Source of the DNA: a candidate division GN15 bacterium
Lineage (GTDB): Bacteria; Zixibacteria; MSB-5A5; GN15; FEB-12
Direction of reading: 5' to 3'
NCBI GenBank assembly: GCA_014729205.1
Contig: WJKG01000352.1
Location: 1-14,301 of the forward strand
Length of the DNA: 14,301 nucleotides
In this document: piece by piece, positions 1 through 7,004 of the stretch
How positions within the stretch are numbered: position 1 is the first letter of the stretch
How the letters are laid out: the number at the start of each line of letters is the position of its first letter
Position numbers and translations under genes: made by a program
The notes under the pieces: model-generated
Told to the model about the DNA's origin: nothing
The model's database searches: none
What the model saw: the letters and a program-made list of their open reading frames with translations, nothing else

Positions 1-2
1 GC

Positions 3-311
3 GTACGCTTTGGTATTGCGGCCTGGCCGTTCGACCATTGGCTGACAACGTCATTTGAGGCCGAAAAGAGATTCGATGGTGCCATGATTATCCGCAACGG
101 CCTCGAACTCTCCTGGGATTACCACTATTTCATCCGGGCCGGACTCAACATGTACCCGGGGGATGACCAGCGCTCGCTGAGCTCGGGACTGGTAATGGGC
201 GCCGGGATCAGACTCGCTCAAGCGGGATTCGACTACGCCTACACCCCCAGCGACACCTACTCCGGACAGGATTTGCATCGCCTGTCAGTGACGCTCGGGT
301 TCGGATACTAG
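3..311 (+). CDS. Outer-membrane beta-barrel protein, C-terminal part (PorV/UPF0164-like), truncated by window start
   Basis: The frame is open from the first full codon at base 3 to the TAG at 309-311, so the 5' end lies outside the window; the internal ATG at 84 is not a believable start because the same frame reads on upstream. The visible 102 residues alternate polar and hydrophobic positions as membrane beta strands do. They contain a run of the type seen near the end of PorV/PorQ/UPF0164 barrels (a GxExxW...xxRAGLN strand, then a Gly-rich GAGIR strand, then FDYAY). The tail, HRLSVTLGFGY, is a final strand ending in an aromatic residue, the usual signal for BAM-dependent insertion. Its role is unknown from this fragment; PorV proteins act in type IX secretion, but many relatives in FCB bacteria are uncharacterised. 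It is followed by a strong terminator, so it is probably the last gene of its transcript. Confidence 0.7.
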   Translation, partial: VRFGIAAWPFDHWLTTSFEAEKRFDGAMIIRNGLELSWDYHYFIRAGLNMYPGDDQRSLSSGLVMGAGIRLAQAGFDYAYTPSDTYSGQDLHRLSVTLGFGY

Positions 312-361
312 CGACAATACCCCGGTCTCAGGGGCAAAACAAAACAGGATAGATCATCCAC

Positions 362-388
362 AGCCAGCCGGTTTCGGCTGGCTTTTCT
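362..388 (+). terminator. Rho-independent terminator after the barrel gene
   Basis: A perfect 9-bp stem, AGCCAGCCG (362-370) with CGGCTGGCT (375-383), closes a GTTT tetraloop and runs into TTTTCTCTT. It lies 51 bases after the stop codon of the upstream gene and insulates the following sigma-54 promoter region from read-through. Confidence 0.9.
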
Positions 389-607
389 CTTGCACCTGCT
401 TGCCCTTTCGCTGCGCAAACTGTTGCACGTTATGTGTGAGAACAATCACCATAGCGATCTCCAGACACAATCGCATAAACCTTTATTGGCTCCATTACGA
501 CGCCGGTTGCCAGACCGTGCTTGTAAAACAATAAATAACAACCGCTTATGGGGTACGTTTCACGCTTGGTGGGGCTGCAGGTCCGTTTTCTTACCATTTT
601 TGAAATC
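389..607. other. Non-coding upstream region of the sugar-transferase gene, possible activator-binding zone
   Basis: No convincing gene is present; the only open frame (390-689) has no family-like sequence and no ribosome binding site. The stretch contains an AT-rich imperfect dyad at 521-541, TTGTnA...TnACAA in its outer arms. It also holds two near-identical direct copies, GGTACGTTT (552-560) and GGTCCGTTT (580-588), spaced 28 bases apart. Sigma-54 activators and IHF normally bind about 50-200 bases upstream of the -24 element, which is this zone, but neither motif is a known consensus that I can name. Confidence 0.4.
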
Positions 608-623
608 TGGCAGGATGTTTGCT
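608..623 (+). promoter_or_regulatory. Sigma-54 (-24/-12) promoter
   Basis: TGGCAG-GATGT-TTGCT matches the RpoN consensus TGGCAC-N5-TTGCW at ten of eleven defined positions, with the invariant GG (609-610) and GC (621-622) correctly separated by ten bases. The expected transcription start is near 634, giving a leader of about 48 bases to the ATG at 682. It is the only such match I found in the intergenic regions. Two sigma-54 activators are encoded downstream in the window, which makes regulation by them plausible. Confidence 0.82.
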
Positions 624-681
624 CAACTTGCGGGAGTAAGGGACGCAAATGGACAATTAGGTAACTTGGAATACTGCCTCA

Positions 682-1626
682 ATGAGTGAAATGAACAACA
701 ACCTCAATAGTCAAATGAATCTCAACTCGGATACGGCAGCGTCGATTGACATTGCTGAGGTGCGTTATGGCCTGGCAAGCGGCGTCGAAGCGGTTTCTCC
801 GCCCGCCCCTGCCGGCGGCTCCTTGACTTTCGGTAATCAACTGAGTTACATTTTCAGTGAATACTTCGTCGGGCTGCTCATCGTTCTGTGCTCGGCGATC
901 TTTGTCTTTGTTGTTCCAGGCTGGATTGTGAAACCAGACGTGGCCAGGCGTATGATATCAAATGTTATTCGTCGTACCGTCGATATTACCGGTGCTCTGG
1001 TGGGGATGATACTCACCTTACCACTCTGGATAATACTCCCGGTACTCATCAAGCTGGATACTCCCGGGCCGGTGTTCTATGTACAGGAACGGGTGGGAAT
1101 TAACCGCCGTCGTCGGGAGCGTCGCGCTTTCCAGAAGGCCGATGTTCGTGATCGACGCAACTCCGATCGCCGTCAGAACAACCTGATGGGAAAACCGTTC
1201 AACCTCGTCAAGTTCCGCACCATGGTACAGGACGCCGAGAAAAAATGTGGACCGGTCTGGGCCACCAAAAATGATCCGCGGATTACCCGCATCGGCAGGT
1301 TCCTCCGCAAGACGCGCCTGGACGAAATCCCGCAGTTCATCAATATCCTCAAAGGCGATATGTCAATCGTCGGTCCGCGACCCGAGCGCCCCAGCTTCGT
1401 ATCCAAGCTCTCTGGCGAGGTCGACAATTACACCCAGCGGCTGGTCGTCAAGCCCGGTCTTACCGGTCTGGCACAGGTAGAAAACGGCTATGACTCCTCA
1501 GTGGATACCGTCTCTCGCAAGGTTCAATACGACCTCGAGTACATCAACAGCAGGTCGCTGTGGCTCGATGCCAAGATCATGCTGAAGACCGTCAAGGTCG
1601 TGATTACCGGCAAGGGGGCCTGCTGA
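682..1626 (+). CDS. Membrane phosphoglycosyl transferase (bacterial sugar transferase), exopolysaccharide priming
   Basis: The product should transfer a sugar phosphate from a UDP-sugar to undecaprenyl phosphate on the inner membrane, the first committed step of an exopolysaccharide or O-antigen repeat unit. The 314-residue protein has a polar Asn-rich N-terminus (1-55), a transmembrane segment (about 59-82) and a second hydrophobic segment (about 103-123) of the re-entrant type. The family core follows: KLDTPGPVFYVQERVG (124-139), FNLVKFRTM (173-181), then LDEIPQ, whose Asp214-Glu215 correspond to the catalytic dyad of PglC-type enzymes, and the SIVGPRPERP and KPGLTGLAQVE blocks. It lacks the four-helix/CoA-binding-like N-terminus of WbaP-type enzymes. 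An Arg-rich insert (141-167, 11 Arg) interrupts the core between VG and the KPF motif. No good Shine-Dalgarno sequence precedes ATG 682; ATG 691 is an alternative, and a TAG at 658 limits the frame. It is a single-gene unit between a sigma-54 promoter and a terminator. The sugar is not predictable. Confidence 0.92.
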   Translation: MSEMNNNLNSQMNLNSDTAASIDIAEVRYGLASGVEAVSPPAPAGGSLTFGNQLSYIFSEYFVGLLIVLCSAIFVFVVPGWIVKPDVARRMISNVIRRTVDITGALVGMILTLPLWIILPVLIKLDTPGPVFYVQERVGINRRRRERRAFQKADVRDRRNSDRRQNNLMGKPFNLVKFRTMVQDAEKKCGPVWATKNDPRITRIGRFLRKTRLDEIPQFINILKGDMSIVGPRPERPSFVSKLSGEVDNYTQRLVVKPGLTGLAQVENGYDSSVDTVSRKVQYDLEYINSRSLWLDAKIMLKTVKVVITGKGAC

Positions 1627-1659
1627 GGACCGACTGCCAAAGCCGAATACGAATTCAAC

Positions 1660-1686
1660 AGGCCGTGAGCTTCTCGCGGCCTTTTT
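1660..1686 (+). terminator. Rho-independent terminator after the sugar-transferase gene
   Basis: A 10-bp stem, AGGCCGTGAG (1660-1669) with CTCGCGGCCT (1673-1682), has one T-G wobble and a CTT loop and is followed by an unbroken T run to 1686. It separates the sigma-54 transcript from the gene cluster beginning at 1764, so that cluster should have its own promoter in 1687-1763. I see a possible -10 (TATTAT, 1732-1737) there but no convincing -35. Confidence 0.9.
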
Positions 1687-1763
1687 CCTATTTGGTCTTG
1701 TTTGCCGTCAATCAAAAGCTTATCATTCCGATATTATCAGAAAAGACAGATACCTAAAAACTC

Positions 1764-2510
1764 ATGAGGCATAAGACGTTGAAAGGGATTTTGACGCTCA
1801 TCGCACTGACTCTGATCTGCATCCCGGCTGTGTCTGCCCAGGACGATGCCCCGCAGGGAATCCTGGTCCAGTCCAATCCCCAGGGAGCACTCGTTACCCT
1901 CAAGGGCGGGGTAACAGTCAGCGGTGTCACACCGGCCCAGTTCCGCCAACTGCTCGTTGGCACATATGAAGTGGTCTTCACCAAGGACGGCTATGAAACC
2001 TATACCACCCGCGTGAATCTCGATCCACGACTACAATCGCAGCTCTCCGTCGATCTCTCGCCCAAGCGACGATGGAAAGCTGCCATGCGCTCGCTGGTCA
2101 TTCCCGGGTGGGGGCAACGATACACCAATCAGAACACCAAAGGACTGGCATTCTCTGTCCTCGCTCTGGGAAGTGTAGCTGCCTTCTTGATTGCTGAAGA
2201 CAACTACAGCGATAACAAGGATGACTACGATCGCCTTCTCACCCGGTATGATTCGGTAGCCACACATGGCACCATCGGCGAACTCCAGGCCTTGCAACCG
2301 AGATTGGACGAAGCACAAGCAGACGCCTACGATGCCGAAACATTCAAGCAGATTACGCTTGGCGGTGTCATTGGTGTCTGGGCCTTGAACGTGTTGGATG
2401 CTTACATCTTCTTCCCTGATCGACGTGAGTCATTCAACGTCAAAGGATTCACCCTTGCGCCCGACGCGGACCTGAATCACGTCGGCCTCTCTCTTACCAA
2501 GTCGTTTTGA
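1764..2510 (+). CDS. PEGA-domain and DUF5683-like membrane protein
   Basis: The 248-residue protein has a signal peptide or N-terminal anchor (1-25, possible cleavage after VSA). A PEGA repeat follows (about 31-99), with the hallmark turn VGTYEVVFTKDGYETYTTRVNL, given here as positions 65-86. PEGA domains are small beta sandwiches found in cell-surface and envelope proteins. Residues 101-145 contain the DUF5683-type motif SLVIPGWGQRYTNQ followed by a hydrophobic helix (127-145). A charged, helix-prone linker (about 147-195) leads to a second hydrophobic helix (196-216). The tail ends in Phe. The likely location is the envelope; no biochemical role is known to me. ATG 1764 has no Shine-Dalgarno sequence. 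The in-frame TTG at 1779 is preceded by GAGG (1766-1769) at a 9-base spacing and would still leave a normal signal peptide, so it may be the true start. It opens the cluster leading to prsK/prsR, 14 bases before the next gene. Confidence 0.8.
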   Translation: MRHKTLKGILTLIALTLICIPAVSAQDDAPQGILVQSNPQGALVTLKGGVTVSGVTPAQFRQLLVGTYEVVFTKDGYETYTTRVNLDPRLQSQLSVDLSPKRRWKAAMRSLVIPGWGQRYTNQNTKGLAFSVLALGSVAAFLIAEDNYSDNKDDYDRLLTRYDSVATHGTIGELQALQPRLDEAQADAYDAETFKQITLGGVIGVWALNVLDAYIFFPDRRESFNVKGFTLAPDADLNHVGLSLTKSF

Positions 2511-2524
2511 TTGGGATTAGTGCC

Positions 2525-4045
2525 ATGAACCGATATATAACACTTACCATTCTTGTCATCTCAGTGCTTCTGGTAGCACTTGCATGTGAACGAGAGATAG
2601 AATCCAAAGATCCACTGCGCTCGGTTCCGGAGGATTGTCCTCGAGTAATCAGTCTCAGTTCCGCGCTGGGTGACGAATCTGCATCCATATTCTGGGAGCT
2701 TACTGACTCCTCGAAGGTGCAACGGTTCCGTGTCTACGTGGCCGAAGGAACCGATACCGTCTTCACCGTCTGGGATTCCACATCGGACTTCTCCTACACC
2801 TTCACCAGCCTGACAGCCAATCGTGTCTACTCCGTCAGCGTCGCCCCTGTCCGGTCAACCGGGTTGGAGTGTGATCGCTCCGAGTCCGTGACTCTGGTAG
2901 TATCACCACTCTCGATCCTTATTGAAGACGACGATCAGTTCACCAATTCCCGCAACGTCAGCATTCGCGTCAACACGGCAGCCAATGTCACAGATATCAA
3001 ACTCTACGAAGCTCCCGACAGCGCCTCCGCCGTCTGGAAGCCACTTACCGGCACCCAGACCAGCTTCAGGCTGTCAGACGGCGACGGTTTGAAAACCGTC
3101 TACGCCGAGCTGCTCTTTGCCGATGGTGGCCGTACCGCTGACCACCTGAGCGACCAGATCACCCTCGATCGCACCGCCGAGATTAGCTCCGTCAGCTTCG
3201 CACCGACCGACAGCCTGTTCCACCCCGGCGATATGATCACCTTCTCTCTCGACGCGGGGGAGAGTGATGGCTCCGCCAGTGTTGATTTCAGCGGCGTTTC
3301 CCGGGTCGACCTCTATGAAGGAACCACTCCTGGGGTGTACACAAGGCAATGGACTGTGCCTACCGGGTTCTCGCTGGCCTCAGACCAGGTCACCGGCTCA
3401 TTTACCGACGCTGCCGGAAATAGGGCTGTCGAAGTGGTCGCTCCCGAGGTCCTCAGAATCGCTGCCAGTCTGGACCCCGTAGTTGTCACTGTTACAGTGC
3501 TGTCATCGTACGAAGTGTCATTATCCTGGTCTCAGGCGTCCACCGGTGAGTTCTTGTCGTACAGGATCTATCGCGATACGCTGTCGACAGTCTCCTCCTC
3601 CTCTACTCTAATTGCTGCGATCTCGAACCGCAGTACCACCAGCTTCCTTGATGATGACCTCGATGAAAATACGACGTACTACTACCGTGTGTACGTGTAT
3701 GATACTTTCGGTCAGGTAGCATCATCCGGGGTTGTCGAGGCGACCACCCAGGCCAACGTACCACCCGGGCCAATCGAGTTGACCGCTGTCCCCGACGAGG
3801 ACGCTGAACGGGTACAACTCGTATGGGACAAAAGTGGTGCCGTCGATTTTGCTTCCTATCGTGTCTATCGCTCAAACAACTCCACGGTCACGACCGACTC
3901 CAAGCTCGTGGAGCTGATAAACAACAGCAACTCAACCGGTGGCACGTACGATGCACCCACAGGGACCACCTATTGGCGAGTGTTCGTCTTCGATAAGCAG
4001 GGTGCGGCCACAGGGTCCAATACCGTTAGTGTGAATATCCCGTAA
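2525..4045 (+). CDS. Surface lipoprotein with fibronectin type III / Ig-like domains
   Basis: I place the start at ATG 2525 because it gives a compact lipoprotein signal: a hydrophobic stretch ending in VALAC with Cys21 as the lipidated residue. The frame extends upstream to a TTG at 2507, but that adds residues unlike a signal peptide and overlaps the previous gene. The +2 residue is Glu, not Asp, which in E. coli rules favours outer-membrane sorting. The 506-residue product is built of beta-sandwich modules: an FN3-like domain (about 38-130), one or two Ig-like modules (about 131-320), and two tandem FN3 domains (about 321-415 and 416-506). The last two share YRxYR...YYRVxVxD patterns, suggesting internal duplication. 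No catalytic motif, C-terminal sorting signal or PEP-CTERM tail is seen. It could bind polysaccharide or protein at the surface. It lies 14 bases after the PEGA gene and 13 before the next. Confidence 0.82.
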   Translation: MNRYITLTILVISVLLVALACEREIESKDPLRSVPEDCPRVISLSSALGDESASIFWELTDSSKVQRFRVYVAEGTDTVFTVWDSTSDFSYTFTSLTANRVYSVSVAPVRSTGLECDRSESVTLVVSPLSILIEDDDQFTNSRNVSIRVNTAANVTDIKLYEAPDSASAVWKPLTGTQTSFRLSDGDGLKTVYAELLFADGGRTADHLSDQITLDRTAEISSVSFAPTDSLFHPGDMITFSLDAGESDGSASVDFSGVSRVDLYEGTTPGVYTRQWTVPTGFSLASDQVTGSFTDAAGNRAVEVVAPEVLRIAASLDPVVVTVTVLSSYEVSLSWSQASTGEFLSYRIYRDTLSTVSSSSTLIAAISNRSTTSFLDDDLDENTTYYYRVYVYDTFGQVASSGVVEATTQANVPPGPIELTAVPDEDAERVQLVWDKSGAVDFASYRVYRSNNSTVTTDSKLVELINNSNSTGGTYDAPTGTTYWRVFVFDKQGAATGSNTVSVNIP

Positions 4046-4046
4046 C

Positions 4047-4050
4047 GGAG
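4047..4050 (+). promoter_or_regulatory. Ribosome binding site for the six-helix membrane protein
   Basis: GGAG lies 8 bases before ATG 4059, in the 13-base gap after the lipoprotein stop. It supports this start and same-transcript translation. Confidence 0.7.
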
Positions 4051-4058
4051 TAGATACA

Positions 4059-4895
4059 ATGGGAATTGTCTCAGGCATTAATCGTTTTATCAGGCTCTGG
4101 ATCGATACGCTCAAGCAAGTGGGGGCAGGGAAGATCTGGCTGGCGTTGATCGCATTGTTTGGCATCAACTGGCTGGTGCTCTATGCTCACTATGACTTCC
4201 TGTCTCCACTGTTTTACAATGTGGTCACCGCCTGGACATCGCTCTTCGGCGAACAACCTGCCGGGGGATTCACGCACTACCCCGGGCATTTCCTCTTGTT
4301 GCCGTACTTCTTCGGTTGGGCCAAGACTCTCGTTAGCGTCCTCATTGAAGGCATAGTCCTTGGTTTGGTCGCCATGCTGTTCTACCGAAGGTATCTGGAT
4401 GCCGATGGCGAAGGCGCCGGACGATTCACTGGCGGCCTGATGCTTAAGCTTGTCGGTGCCTGGCTCATATTCAACCTGCTGGTTCTCGCTGCGGGACAAC
4501 TGCTCCCCAGCCTCTTCGAACCGTTCCTGGCCGGATCACCGCGTCGCGAGGCCGCCTTCAGCTACGGTTTGATGCCACTCGTATTCGTTGTGCTGCTGAC
4601 CCTGTTCTTGTATGTGATCCCCTCGCTGATAGTCTTCCGCGACAGCCTGTTCGGCGCCTTCGGCCGCTCGCTACGGATATTCATGCGAAACCCGTTCACC
4701 AGCTTCTTCCTGGCCCTGCTCATTATGATCCTCCCACTGGCCTTCTCATTGCTCAACAGCCCCGAGACTATTGTCAGCAAGTTCAATCCCGAACTTGTCT
4801 ACTGGATGCTGCTGGGAGGTCTGGTGGCCGACCTTCTCGCCAACTACTTCTGGATGGGGACAACGACCCGGCTGTTGGTATCTGAGGAGGGGTAG
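4059..4895 (+). CDS. Six-helix integral membrane protein of unknown function, upstream of prsK
   Basis: The 278-residue protein is almost entirely hydrophobic. Likely membrane helices are at about 24-42, 77-108 (one long or two short), 129-150, 168-193, 212-232 and 246-266. An amphipathic, basic N-terminus precedes them, and a conspicuous loop RSLRIFMRNPFTSF lies before the fifth helix. That loop (basic-aromatic-NP) recalls membrane domains such as DUF4013 or the membrane part of glycerophosphodiester phosphodiesterases, but the resemblance is loose and I do not assign it. No transporter signature, nucleotide-binding site or catalytic motif is visible. The ATG follows a good GGAG site. The gene ends TAG-TGA-TTG directly against prsK, with the prsK ribosome site inside its last codons. 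Such coupling suggests the two membrane proteins are made in fixed proportion and may interact; that is inference. Confidence 0.75.
   Translation: MGIVSGINRFIRLWIDTLKQVGAGKIWLALIALFGINWLVLYAHYDFLSPLFYNVVTAWTSLFGEQPAGGFTHYPGHFLLLPYFFGWAKTLVSVLIEGIVLGLVAMLFYRRYLDADGEGAGRFTGGLMLKLVGAWLIFNLLVLAAGQLLPSLFEPFLAGSPRREAAFSYGLMPLVFVVLLTLFLYVIPSLIVFRDSLFGAFGRSLRIFMRNPFTSFFLALLIMILPLAFSLLNSPETIVSKFNPELVYWMLLGGLVADLLANYFWMGTTTRLLVSEEG
4884..4892 (+). promoter_or_regulatory. Shine-Dalgarno sequence deciding the TTG start of prsK
   Basis: GAGGAGGGG sits within the last codons of the preceding gene, ending 6 bases before TTG 4899. A TGA at 4896-4898, in the same frame as prsK, directly precedes that TTG. 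The reading frame therefore cannot start earlier, and the strong ribosome site makes TTG the natural start. Confidence 0.8.
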
Positions 4896-4898
4896 TGA

Positions 4899-7004
4899 TT
4901 GACTTCCATTGAGCTCCTATTCTGGGTATCCGGAGGACTGATTGTCATCCTCGCCCTGTGGGCACTGGCTACCTCCAGGGGGCGGTATGACCAGATCGGC
5001 GCCGGCATCTCATTCCTCAACTGGTCGATCCTGCTCATCTCGGTCGCCCTCTATCTAAGCGATTCCTATCGCCTGTTCCATTGGGGAGAAATCAGCTTCG
5101 GCATCGCCGCTGCCTACCTGCCCTTCAGCTGGCTGCTGTTCACACTATACTGGGGAAGGGACCCCTCCGAACAAGGACAACTCGACCGAAGACGCCTCAT
5201 GCTCTTCGCCGCCTTTGCTCTGGCCACCGCCTTTGCCATCGCCGATGTCGCCGGACCGGTGCTGACCTACTTCCCCGGCACCATAATCAATGGCTACTTC
5301 ATGCTCAGCGGCGGCACCCTGTTGCTGATTCTGTACTATCTCTGGGCCTTCCTGACCGGTTTCTACAATATCGAAAACTGCTATCGCACCGCCCTCGGTT
5401 CGCAGAAGCGACGACTGGCTGGCGGGCTATACCTGTCACTGATAGTCACGGCGACCGTCTTCTTCGTGGCCACACTGGAGTTCCTGTGGGATCGAATTCC
5501 CCTTTGGGTTTTCGTCGCCACCGCCATCTGCGCCCCGATAGTCGCTTTGCTGATGCTCATCCACCTCCGACGTCACGACCCGCGCACGCTCGGCGTGGTC
5601 GTCACCCGGCGATCGGCATACTCCTCGATCGTCATCATCAATGGTGGTATCTTCTTTCTCGTCGTTGGCATCCTGGCCCAGGTATTCCGCGGCCTGGAAC
5701 GGTCGGAGGCATTGCTGTTGCCTGCTCTGTCAGTCCTGCTGGTGATCATCCTGTTCATCTCCATATACATGTTGAACAGAATGCAAGGACGGAGCCGCTC
5801 CACTCAGGCCTCGCCGTACCGGAGCTCGACCAAACTGGATTACCGTCAGTTCATAGATGAGATCTCCGAATCCTCCACCACACATGAGATCCTTGAGCGT
5901 CTTCAGGTACTTCTCCAGAGCAACTACGGAGTCGAAAGCGGTGTGATGATCGAAACGGCGGAGGGCGATCACTATCTGGTCAGCCGTCTCAACGGGGGAC
6001 AGCGTCCGCTGGAAAAAAGGCGCGTCTATGAAGTCGTCGAGTGGCTGCATCGGTTCGGGCGACCTGTTATCTGGGACGATCTCAAGGAGCGCACCCCCGA
6101 GTTCGACAAGGACCACCGCGCGCTGACATCCATGCTCGATTTCCAACCCTACATGCTGGTACCCGTCATCGGCCGCAAAGACCTTATCGGAACTCTCATC
6201 CTCAGCGCTCCATCTGGTGCTGAGGCGGACCCTGCAGAACTGGGGCAGTTGCTGGAGTCGATCTCCGGTCCCCTGGCGCTGGCTATTCGCAACACACGCG
6301 TAACCGAGCAATTGCTCAGGGCCAAGGAACTCGAGTCCTTCCACAAAGTATCATCATTCGTGCTGCACGATCTGAAGAACTCGGTCGGAATGCTGGACCT
6401 GTTGCTTGCCAATGCGCGCACCAATCTCGATGATCCCGAGTTTCGCGAGTCGATGCTGGAGACAATCGGTGATGCCATCCGCCGTCAGCGCCGCATCATT
6501 GCACGACTGACAGACAGTCCGTCGAAGGATATCGACGTTTCGCCGGTCGACATCAATGAAATCGTTCGTCAGGCGATAAGCAAGACGCAGGTCAGGAAGA
6601 TCGAGCGGATCGCCCTGCAAGAGCAACTCAGCGATCTTCCCACCGTTCCCGGCGATCGCCAGAAGCTTGCATCTGTCTTCGAAAATCTTATCGTGAATGC
6701 CATCGAAGCTATGCCGGTCAAGGGAAGTCTGAACATACAGACCACTCTCGATGGTACCGACAGGAACAACCAGCAGGTATGTGTCGTCATCACCGACAGT
6801 GGCAGCGGTATGAGTGAAGAATTCATGCATACCAAGCTGTTTCAGCCCTTCATGTCTACCAAGAAAAAGGGCCTCGGGATCGGCATGTACCAGTCTCGTG
6901 AAGTGGTTCGGCAACTCGGCGGCGACATAAAAGTAGAGTCTGAACAGGGAAAGGGCACACAATTCACGGTGTGCCTGCCGATACAGAAACAAGCTCATGA
7001 GTGA
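4899..7004 (+). CDS. prsK: PrsK-type membrane sensor histidine kinase with GAF domain
   Basis: This 701-residue protein has the architecture of the XrtA/PEP-CTERM system kinase PrsK. It has about eight or nine membrane helices (residues about 7-293), a GAF-like domain (about 320-465) and a kinase core. The H-box is FVLHDLKN with phospho-acceptor His490; Lys and Asn following the His-Asp pair are typical of this kinase subfamily. The N-box is ENLIVNAIEAM (595-605), the G1 box DSGSGM (633-638), the F-box region LFQPFMSTK and the G2 box GLGIGM (658-663), so all catalytic elements are intact. It should autophosphorylate and pass phosphate to the adjacent PrsR. The signal is unknown; the many-helix sensor suggests a membrane or lipid-linked cue. 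The start is TTG 4899, supported by a strong ribosome site. The 3' end overlaps prsR by 8 bases. The main alternative is a generic multi-helix GAF kinase, but the pairing with PrsR makes PrsK the better call. Confidence 0.88.
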   Translation: MTSIELLFWVSGGLIVILALWALATSRGRYDQIGAGISFLNWSILLISVALYLSDSYRLFHWGEISFGIAAAYLPFSWLLFTLYWGRDPSEQGQLDRRRLMLFAAFALATAFAIADVAGPVLTYFPGTIINGYFMLSGGTLLLILYYLWAFLTGFYNIENCYRTALGSQKRRLAGGLYLSLIVTATVFFVATLEFLWDRIPLWVFVATAICAPIVALLMLIHLRRHDPRTLGVVVTRRSAYSSIVIINGGIFFLVVGILAQVFRGLERSEALLLPALSVLLVIILFISIYMLNRMQGRSRSTQASPYRSSTKLDYRQFIDEISESSTTHEILERLQVLLQSNYGVESGVMIETAEGDHYLVSRLNGGQRPLEKRRVYEVVEWLHRFGRPVIWDDLKERTPEFDKDHRALTSMLDFQPYMLVPVIGRKDLIGTLILSAPSGAEADPAELGQLLESISGPLALAIRNTRVTEQLLRAKELESFHKVSSFVLHDLKNSVGMLDLLLANARTNLDDPEFRESMLETIGDAIRRQRRIIARLTDSPSKDIDVSPVDINEIVRQAISKTQVRKIERIALQEQLSDLPTVPGDRQKLASVFENLIVNAIEAMPVKGSLNIQTTLDGTDRNNQQVCVVITDSGSGMSEEFMHTKLFQPFMSTKKKGLGIGMYQSREVVRQLGGDIKVESEQGKGTQFTVCLPIQKQAHE

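Noticed and set aside
649..660. A mini-frame ATG GAC AAT TAG just after the predicted sigma-54 start, preceded by purine-rich sequence (a possible leader peptide)
   Set aside because: Three codons with no attenuator-type hairpin after it; too short to support a regulatory claim.
390..689. A 99-codon open frame on the + strand between the terminator and the sugar-transferase gene
   Set aside because: It crosses the sigma-54 promoter, has no ribosome binding site, resembles no protein family and overlaps the start of a real gene. I treat the region as non-coding.
1692..1707. TTGGTCTTGTTTGCC upstream of the PEGA gene as a second sigma-54 promoter
   Set aside because: The GG and GC are separated by only eight bases; RpoN promoters require ten.
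2507..2524. TTG 2507 as start of the FN3 lipoprotein
   Set aside because: It overlaps the preceding stop and adds six residues before a normal lipoprotein signal that begins at ATG 2525.
5081..5860. A 259-codon + strand frame inside prsK
   Set aside because: It is rich in Arg, His and Pro as expected from reading a GC-rich gene out of frame, and it overlaps a kinase gene with full family signatures.
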